DNA of 64,000 nt. It comes from Xiphophorus maculatus. Its lineage: Eukaryota; Chordata; Actinopteri; Cyprinodontiformes; Poeciliidae. The notes beneath the pieces were generated by a model that was not told the origin of the DNA, did no database searches, and saw only the letters and a list, made by a program, of their open reading frames with translations. The stretch lies in the NCBI RefSeq assembly GCF_002775205.1, contig NC_036447.1:5134501-5198500 (forward strand), read 5' to 3'. Both the position numbers and the translations under genes were made by a program. Positions 55,259 through 64,000 of this stretch are shown piece by piece; positions within the stretch are counted from its first letter, which is position 1, and every line of letters begins with the position of its first letter.

Positions 55259-58200
55259 GTGAGTTTAGTTGGAAGAGAAACTTTGTCTGTGCGTGAAATT
55301 TGTAACGCAGCGAACCCCCACGCTCCATCATGTGCTCATTTATAATCCCAGAGCATTTCTTTGTGGAGTCTCACTGTGGGAGAGCAGAAAGTGTTGGCAA
55401 GATTTCAGTTTATGAATGCTGCATATTTCTTTATTGTTTGAATAACAAAACATCAGTTTCTTGTTCTGATTCACTCCTTTTATCACTCAAAACGGCCTGG
55501 TTTTTGTCACAGATTTATTGAATTTTCCCCCCTCAACACTCAGCAGATCTTTTCAGGGAAACGAGGCAATAACTGGACTGGAAGTGATGCTGAGTGGGAT
55601 TATCCCTCTACCGTCCAAGTGAGAAATCAGTAGAAGAAGAAACTGTGGCTCTTGGGTTTATGCATGTTTTGGTATTTCTCACCAGACACCAGTGATTAAA
55701 ATGACAATAATGTTAATAATAATTATGATAACCTTCATTTAACCAGACACAAATCCTTGTTGAGAGCTGCAATCTGCACTGTGTCAAAATGTACATTTTC
55801 CAGTCAGAGAAATAGATTTGTTTAGTTTCAAAATCATAAAAACAGGTTATAGATCACACAACTATCAAAAGCAATAAAACACATAAAAGCAATAGAAACA
55901 AAAATGCAGAAAATCCGTTAAAAATATAATTAGAAATGTAAATTTATTTTGATTTTCTGTTTATGAGTCCAATAATAAAATTATACCTGCCTATCCTGCC
56001 TGGAGGTGACGTTTGCACCTGCACACCTCCAAGGTGTTGTTTCAAGCATAAATATAGACCAACAAGCATGTAAATGAGGATAAGATGCTCTTTTATCAGT
56101 ATGTATTTTGAAATCTTTCCACTCCATGTTTGGGTGATAATGTCATGGGATGAAGCATTAATTTGCCAGACCAAGTTGATGTGTCAAAAATGTAGAAAAT
56201 TCACCTTTTTCCTGGCTCATTTAATTTTCTTTAAAAAAAAAAGAAGAAAACCTGACTGACTCTTTTCCTATTCTGTTATTTATAGCAATTCTGTGTTTGC
56301 ATTTCAGAAGCTGTTGTGTTAAAAGTGAAGACAGCAAGTCTGTCAAGAAACTTTTTGTCTTCTTAGTAACACACATTCTCTGCCTTCTTTTTCTAACATA
56401 GCAACAATAGATACCCTTTAAGTTAAAGTCCATGTTTTAATCTTGTTTTTAAAGCGGCTGCAAAAGGTCGGAGACAAGCAAAGCAAAGTCAGGTCTACTT
56501 ATACATGATGCAACTGAGATGATTTCAGCTTAAATAAATAATATAAAGCCATATGATTTAGCTATGGTGAAGTATAGGAATTAATCCTCTGTTAACTTAA
56601 ATAAACTTTGACCACTTTTAGTTTCTTTACCAGTTTTTTTTAACAACAGTTCATTTCAATTACAGTCAAACCCAGACTGATTATAAATAGAGCTGCACAA
56701 CATATGGAATTGCAATCATCAGTTTAAATGTGTGAAATATTGCGATTGTAAATCAAAGTTTGGATGCATGTTTTGTTAGGCTATAACATTCCAGAAATCC
56801 TGGATTGTATTTGACCAGTTGGGTGGACTTTAAAGTCCAAAGAAAGTGGTGTGAATATCATGATGATGGAAAAGAAAGAGAACAGTGTGGAAAATGTGGC
56901 TTAATTGCAGATGATGTCATCAGTTTCATGCTCTGCCTAATTTTACCCGGTTCAGTCTACTTAGGATCGATTTCAGTACCGCTCAATTTATTTTTGAAAC
57001 CTGGACAGCCGCATAACTCTGGTAAGAAATACTATGCAGCTTGGTGCACAAGGTGGTGGTTACTTCAGGTGTCATCAGGTTTGGTTGTAATCTAGAAATC
57101 AGCACAGGGAGAACCATTATGTTAGAAAAAAATACAGAGATCAAGAACTTTTTCACAGTAGACAAGCTGCTGCTATAGAAGAGTTTAGTTTCTTTCATCT
57201 AAATGGAAACTTAAACCAGGAGAAATCTCATCACAATCAATTTTCCAATTGTAACAAAAGCTAGGACAGATAGTTTCTATTAAAAATATGTTGCTTTGTT
57301 TATATTATTGCCTAAAACGCATGCAGGATGTAGCTGGTTGTATCCTTTAGGCACCACAAGGGGGAGCTGGAGTCCCCATCAGCTTTCACTATGTCTGCTG
57401 TAAAATCCCTATGCAAGGCCAAAAAATGCAGTAAAAATCAGCTAAAAGGGTCAGAAGATTTCTTTTGTTTACATTCAGAGACACGTGTGAATTTCTTTTG
57501 GAGAAAAAACGGAGTTTTGTTTTGGTCTGACGTTAAAGCTGTCTTAAAGGGTTAGGGTTAGATAAGCTGCACGTCTTGGACAATTTGTGGTTTTCTTATC
57601 ACAGCTCTTCTGATCTGTTCAGTCTGTTCTGATTCATCTGAAGTCTTGTAAGTGAGTTTCAACCAGAGATTTTCACAAGTCAAATTTTCCAAATCCAACT
57701 TACTGTAGGTCTCCAGTCTCTAATGGCTGACATTAGAAATAAACATGTCAGTCTTTTTATTTCTGTTTTATTTCTGAGTGTTGTCAATAAACACTCGTTG
57801 AATCCACAGCGTCTAGGTCAGCTCTAATCCTGCATTCTAAACCTGTACTAATTGTCCTCTGGGAAAATTTAAAAATGCTTCTTTTTTCTTCCTAATGACT
57901 GTTAACATGTTTATATTCCAGTTCTTCACTATATATGGCACTAAATATGGCTTCAAGTTCTTATGTTTAATTTTACAACACACTAAATGAAACAAAGCTT
58001 AGTAAGTAATTTTAAGTGCTTCCAAATTCTGAATGAAAAGAACAGGAAGTGCTTTTATTTTTGATATGTTCAGATGGAAGTGTCCATGCAATGTTGTAGC
58101 TCGCTCAGAAGTTGGTTACATTGATTTTTGTTTTTGAAACCATCCAAAGTTGTTTAATAAAGAGTTCAGTAGGAGAGCAATCTGAATGAAGCTACAACTA

Positions 58201-58380
58201 ATGTGGACAGATTATGAGCCACGAACACCCCATAATAATCCACTCATAAAGTCATTCTTTCATAGTAAAACATGTGCAGCAGCTGGAGCTTCCTTTCACT
58301 CTGCATGCAAATAAATGACTCAAGTCCTCGACCAAGAGTCCAAGTCAAGTCTCAAGCATAAGTTGAGTCAAATTTTTTTT
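55259..58380. other. probable first intron, proximal part
   Basis: AT-rich sequence without a supported exon. A 75-base frame with AG and GT borders at 55544-55618 was considered and not accepted. Confidence 0.4.
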
Positions 58381-58389
58381 ATTTTTGTG

Positions 58390-58730
58390 GCTTAAAAGCA
58401 ACTTGTCCGACCAGGAGCCTTTTCTCTTGCTAGCTCTCGACTTGATTGTTTGTTTTGGTTGTATTTACCCAGAATGCCCTGCGCTGTCATCTGCGGTCTC
58501 CAGCCTGCTTGGCGTTCACATATGCATTCATACCCCATCACAGTTCACTTCAGCTGAACCGAGACCGAGATTTGTAAGCGGACCAGAGTTCCCTCTTTTT
58601 GGTCCGCATCAGAGTTTGATTCACGTCTCCCCAAGTGAACCGGGCTTTCCACAAAGTGGACTTGGATTAAAGCGGACCAAACACGTCTGGCATGAATGCA
58701 CCCTCTGAGTTCAAGAGGGTGCATTCATGC
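58390..58730. mobile_element. transposon remnant ending in a 17-bp hairpin
   Basis: The segment TTACCCAGAATGCCCTGCGC, then AGCGGACCAAACACGTCTGG and TGAATGCACCCTCT matches the right half of the element nested at 14692-15183. Immediately at its end 58690-58706 and 58714-58730 are exact inverted copies (GCATGAATGCACCCTCT type) separated by seven bases, as if two terminal inverted repeats meet almost head to head. Confidence 0.55.
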
Positions 58731-59138
58731 ATTTAATCTGTATGCTGAAAAAAGATACAGATTAAAGTGAATTAAATTAAACTTTGCATGATGGAGGACA
58801 AAGCTCAAGTGAGGACGGAACATCCTGGGAGTGGGATGTGTGTGTGTGTGGCTGGGTGGGCTGTTGGTGGTGCAGGATTAGGAGGGGGTCTTTTCAAATT
58901 AGTCAGTGAAAAGAGCCAACAGAGACAGGTGTCACAAGGGTCAAGTGGATGTGTGTGGGGTATGAGTGTGTGAGGCAGAGCAAGACAAAAGGAGAAGATG
59001 AGTGTTTCTATTTGATCACAGTAGATTCCTAATTGGGATGATGAGTTTCTCTCCTGCCTTTAAAGTTCTCCTTACTGAGGAATTTCACCGGATCATCCCT
59101 AATGTCCGAAGGAAAACTCCTGTAAGCAGCTGCCAGGT

Positions 59139-59139
<1 letters not shown>

Positions 59140-59177
<38 letters not shown>
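59140..59177. repeat. (TG)n microsatellite
   Basis: About 19 TG units without interruption. Confidence 0.95.
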
Positions 59178-59180
<3 letters not shown>

Positions 59181-59558
59181 ACGGCTGGTACTTCATGTTC
59201 AGGATGAGCATAATGTTCTTCTATGTTCGTCTCAGATCCAGTAGGTTGACTTCACAACTCAGGTTCACTATTTATTCTAACAAAAGAGGAAATAAAGTTG
59301 ATAAAATACAATAAATAACCCTAAACAAACATCAGAGCAGCAGCTCTAAATGAGCAGTTGGCAGCAGCAGTTAACAGTTGTAAAATGAAACACAGCTAAA
59401 ATCTACAGCATTAATAATGACAACAGTTAAAAACATATACACATAAATTACTGTATGTGGTTAAATTTGTCTAAAACACATGTTAAACTACGATGTAAAG
59501 AAAACACAAACAGTAATTAGACGGCAATAGAAAAAGGGGGAGGAGCTGTCGGTTACTG

Positions 59559-59572
59559 GTTGCTATGGTAAC
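59559..59572. promoter_or_regulatory. RFX X-box-like palindrome
   Basis: GTTGCTATGGTAAC is close to the RFX consensus GTTRCC-N-RGYAAC type and lies in a wider imperfect palindrome, ACTGGTTGCTATGGTAACC, from 59554. The location is inside the probable first intron of the 55.1-kb gene. Confidence 0.35.
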
Positions 59573-61514
59573 CAGTCAACCTGTCAAGAGCAGCGTAGCC
59601 GAACTTAAATCATCAGTAAATGTCTGGAGAAACAAACAACTTCTTGACCAAACAAAATAAATTCAAAGAATACATAAGCAAATTTCGACAAACTTCACAT
59701 CTATAATATTGTTAAAAATAAACCCTGTTACATATGTATTTAGACAACAAAAAGAAAAAAACTGCGCTAGAAGCTGCGATATATAACATCCAAAATCAGA
59801 GCAGCAAATTCAGAACATTTTTCAGAAAACATGTAGATGGCTCCTTAACACAGTTTGTAGTAACTTCACCTTGATGCCTTTTCTCTGATCTCTACTAAGG
59901 GGTTAATCTGCTGTCCTACTGTTTTCAGTTTTACCTCGTCTGCTTGCATTTTGAGAACATTTGAACTTGAGGAAATGAAGGACATTTCCTCCAGGCATTG
60001 ACCTCATGTTGCCTAACAAATGCTTAGTAACTTGGTCTGATTTTTTTTGAAGTTAGGCTCTGTAAAGTTATTATTGGTTATACAGCAGCTGCCTTAGGTT
60101 TAGCATCAAACTGAACATTTTTATTTTTGCTATACTCTCCTGTTAAATGAAAGAAATACCATTTAAAACATATTGAGTTTAATCCACAATAGAATATGAA
60201 TTGACAGTGTTGGCTGTATTATTGTTGAGGTTGTGAGGTAGTTTGTAGGTTTTGGAACGACTTTCAACTATTTCTATGCTAACAGACAGATATATAATGT
60301 TTGGTCTGGACTGAACAAGTAAACTTTGAGAATTTGTAATAAATCGGTTGTCCTATGCAGAACTTGTTCACTCAGAAATTTCAACTAATGTGTTCTGGAA
60401 GATGCACATGTACAATTAAGTCCGACTTTATTATTTTTGATGAATCGTTCAGAATGCTTACGGCTTATTTCTGACTTCATTTTTGGGAAAATGTCTTAAT
60501 AAATGCGATTTGGCTGCCAACCTTTTAAGATTTGATTTGGCCTCAGATTTGCCTCTTGTGCAAATGCTGTGACTTTGCCAAATATTTTAGCGCTGTTCTT
60601 ATCTCTCCACTTAACTACTGTATTTTTCAGCTTTTTGTACTGCTTTTCTCTGACCAATTACTTCTTTCTGCCTCAGATATTGGCTTTGAAAAATCAGTTA
60701 TACACTATTAAGACTTATTGTGAAAGGTGATGGCTACAAATAATTTCATATATTATGCAGTTCACTTCCTCGCTTTGGCATATTTATCAGAACACTTTAT
60801 CGGAACACTTTATCTTTGGTATTTGCTGATGTGTTGCACATTTCAAGCTTGTAGTTGCCAGAAAGGCCGGACATTATCCCATAATGTCAAACACACAGTC
60901 TATTTTTATGCTATTACTTCAATCTGTACTTTCCTTGTCAAATGGAGTAATCTGTGGAATTTCAAAGCTGCAGATGCCAACAAGAAGGTGGAGCTTGTAG
61001 ACTTACATAAGTGCTTTTCTAATCAACAATGGATTTAAAGTCAATTTCCTGTTAAGCATTTTAGAAAATAAAACATGCTGACTTCTGAGAGTGGCGGTTC
61101 TGTTTGTTGGTTAACTTTTTTCTTTGATTGACCTCTGTACCTTTAAAGAAATATTTGATATGTAACCCCAACCCCGTTAACTTTAATGTGCTTGTTAAAA
61201 TCTTTTAAATCTGGTTGTAATTTACCCCAATAATAGTTTGATCCATCATTGGAGTACACAAGGAGAGATACACAAAGCTATTTGTGGATGCAAAATGTTT
61301 GCGATTCTGAATTTAATCATTCTAATAAATCTACAATATGATACCAGTCGGTTTGATTATGTATGATCATGTGTTAATGGAGGTTACCCAGGTTTCAATG
61401 ATCCATTTAATGATGCATTTAAGAGAAATTTCTCCTATATTCATGTATATATGGAAATTACTTTTGCACATATTTGTTCCTTTTTTATTATTCCTTTATA
61501 ATTCTAAAAGTGTT

Positions 61515-61900
61515 ATTTGTAGAGCTGAGCAATAAATCAATAATAATATACACCACAATAGACACGTGGCCAATATCAACAAAAAATATGTCTGATGGAA
61601 TTTTCTCACTCTTTGGTTACCTAGCAACAACTCACTCATTCTTGGTTACCTGGTAACAACCTGTTGAGTAACTTGTGCAGCAGCAGTTTCAGGTTTCACC
61701 ACAGTGCCTGATAACTGCTTCAAAATAAATAAACAATGACGTGGAATGAAGGAAGAAAATGAGTACAAATGCTTAAAAGGAAACTTTATAAAACGGGACG
61801 ATCACCAATTTGGCAGTATTTCAGATATTTAAAACGAAAGAAATATGTTGCATTGTTTTTGTATAGCTCACGTCTAATGTAGAAAGTCAATATGTTGCCG
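61515..61900. mobile_element. transposon remnant carrying two X-box motifs
   Basis: Wording GAGCTGAGCAATAAATCAAT, GACACGTGGCCAATATCAAC and GGCAGTATTTCAGATATTTA matches a widespread teleost short element. It contains GTTACCTAGCAAC at 61616-61628 and GTTACCTGGTAAC at 61645-61657, both exact matches to GTTRCC-N1-RGYAAC. Ends are diverged. Confidence 0.5.
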
Positions 61901-64000
61901 ATGATCTGATTCATTTTATATTCACGAATGAAAAACAGAAAAATACAACCCCCTCCATGTGGATGTGGTGTGATTCACTGATTTCTGAGCAAACAGAGCG
62001 TGGTTTGATTCAGTGCTTCTGTGTGGATCTGTTGCCATCTGCTTTGTGAATTCAGAGCAGAAACACAGCAAAACAAGAAACTGCACTGCTTCATGAATTT
62101 CAAACTCAGATTTTGCTAGAATCTTGTGATTATTCTAGTTCCTTTTTATTAGATCAGTCTTGTTTCTGTTTTACTTTGGTCCTCTCCTTCCTTAGTGATG
62201 CTAGTTAATTGTGTTTCTTAGGTCTAGTTAGTCTTTAGTGTTACATTTATTTCCTTATTTTATATGCAATGTCGAATCGGTTTTGTGCAAACTTCGGACG
62301 TTTCTCTTCTTCAGCATACCTAAGTCAAGTAATTTGGTCATTAACAGGACTCTGTAGAAACGTTGACATGTTGGACCAGTGACTATTGGTACACAAACTC
62401 AACTCTTTCAGGTTGTAGGGGTTCTGTTTGCTTAATCACCTTGGAGCTTAAAGAAACAGTGACAGTGAGAAATGGCACTAGATGCTACATCGAAGCTATT
62501 TTATTTTATTTTTTTAGAGGTGTGAAGACACAGATTCTACAATCCATGAAATACTTCCTAATATATGCTATGAAAGGAAAAGTAGACCATAGAAATGAGG
62601 CAAAAGCAGCACTGTCTGTATAAAAGAAGGTGCAACGGACTCCGGAGCACATTGCTGCACTCTTGGCTGTAAACCTGGAAAGAAAATACAATCAAATGGT
62701 TGAGGTCTGGAAGCATTTTTGGAGATTAGATGAAAAAAAAAAAACAACAACATGGAGTTAGAGTGATGCTGAGTACAGCAGCACCTTGGTCTTAAAGTCA
62801 GTCGGGGTTTACAGGATCAGCTCATAGTGGGTGGTTCAGATAAGAAGCAGAATCAACAGGGGATCTCATTTTTGGTGCAACTGAAAATCAATCTTCTGAC
62901 AGGTTGAAGGGTTTCTCCTGCCTCTTGTCAGACATTGAAGTTGATCTATTTATGATTGATATGGATACAAAAGCATAAAACAGTTTAAACATAGTGCCAC
63001 TCATTATTCTTGCATAATTTATTTAGTTTCTTTGATAATTAAAGCCTGCCCGTTGTAGTTCATAATTCCCTTTTCTGTTGTATATCACAGCTGTGGGAAC
63101 ATTACAACTTAATGTATATGTAATGAATATACACTCACCCATGTTTAGCATAATGACTCCAACTTGTGGTAGATTGCATCAATCAGCCACTGATTTTAAC
63201 CATGATGTCATTTTCTTCACCAGGTTCTATATAAAAGCTTCTGTGTAATATCTTGATTCTGTTTGCATTTCTTACTAACTGCCATTGTCCCTCTTGGTCC
63301 CTTTACTTTTACTTATTCCCTAGATTCTTTCCTCTGCATTTTGTAACTTTATTCCGTCTGTCTGCATCTGAAATCGGTTGGTGTAATCATTGTGAAATAA
63401 TCCTGTTTGGAAAAAAATGGCATCTGGAGCAAATATAGACCAAATGGCTAAAAACTAAAGCTCCAGTCCTCAGGAATTCATTCTGACCTCTCAGGATTAC
63501 CGCAGACCTTTCTGACTTTTAATGCTCTTTGAACTCAAAGTATGCGAGAGCTCATTCATTCATGTTTTGACATGTGAAGGTCAACCAATGGTGCTGGACC
63601 CTCCAAAGACTGACCCGTAGACCTCGCTAGTTTCTGGGCTGTGTGTGTCTGAATGGGAGGTGTGGAGAAGCTGTGAATGAGAGAAACTGGAAGAAAGCAG
63701 ATCATTGTGCTTTCAGTGTGCATAGTGAAGTCAAATTTTCAAAGCGGAGACGCTAAGATGCATTTTTCTTCTAAATACCTTCATATTTTGCATATTTTAT
63801 AGTGTTTGCATTAACTGAATTTATTTCTGTAATTTCTCTTTGCGCAATTCCACTGACCAAATAGCATGGTCAAACACAGATGGTATAAACTGTAGCTTCA
63901 AGGCTCCTGCATACTTCATCCGAAGTGCCAAAATTGTTTCCCAGTGACGTATAGACATGCGACGAAAATTACATCATTTTGCTTGCAAAGAGCCATTTGC
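61901..64000. other. terminal part of window, no exon seen
   Basis: AT-rich DNA, probably intronic to the gene starting at 55139. No splice-bounded frame with recognisable content was found to the end of the window. Confidence 0.4.

Noticed and set aside
55544..55618. Possible second exon of the 55.1-kb gene (AG|CAGATCTTTTCAGGG ... GTCCAA|GTGAGA)
   Set aside because: The frame is open and in phase, but the encoded 25 residues show no recognisable feature, the donor follows CAA, and the spacing of only 285 bases is not otherwise supported.

Overview
The window is vertebrate nuclear DNA, almost certainly from a ray-finned fish. The genes have many short exons with GT-AG introns, the DNA is AT-rich, and the introns and intergenic spaces carry dinucleotide and trinucleotide microsatellites and the short inverted-repeat transposons and LINE tails typical of teleosts. 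Nothing bacterial, plasmid-like or CRISPR-like is present. The species cannot be named from the sequence.

Left end (1-620): a plus-strand open frame with a hydrophobic C-terminus, followed by a poly(A) signal. It may be the last exon of an unidentified gene running into the window. About 1563-22660: znf638 on the minus strand. I placed 25 coding exons, and their phases agree at every junction, giving roughly 1540 residues: a Gln/Asn-rich N-terminus, a matrin-type zinc finger, three RRM-like domains, acidic and Glu/Arg-rich regions, a FVTVDE motif and a C-terminal zinc finger. Its introns hold several transposon copies, including a nested stack at 14.15-15.75 kb. The promoter side (22.2-22.7 kb) carries a TCTCGCGAGA element.

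About 22.7-37.1 kb: no gene found. The interval contains a long TA microsatellite, a piggyBac-derived fragment joined to a LINE 3' end, non-autonomous DNA transposons, a 21-bp minisatellite and a near-perfect hairpin. About 37.1-41.65 kb: naf1 on the minus strand, complete in eight coding exons plus a 5' exon, with the polyserine tract, the Gar1-like core and the proline/histidine-rich tail of the H/ACA assembly factor. About 41.65-55.0 kb: gene-free and repeat-rich, with one CpG-dense patch carrying a perfect NRF1 motif at 48.6 kb. About 55.0-64.0 kb: first exon of a plus-strand gene for a secreted protein, followed by what looks like a long first intron containing RFX X-box-like motifs.

The two complete genes both act in nuclear RNA biology (ZNF638 in splicing and transcriptional silencing, NAF1 in H/ACA snoRNP and telomerase RNP assembly), but nothing in the sequence shows that they work together. 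I found no convincing undescribed system. The best leads are two possible NAF1 N-termini from tandem splice acceptors, the unresolved znf638 N-terminus, the unannotated CpG/NRF1 patch, and the unidentified secreted-protein exon with a short upstream ORF.
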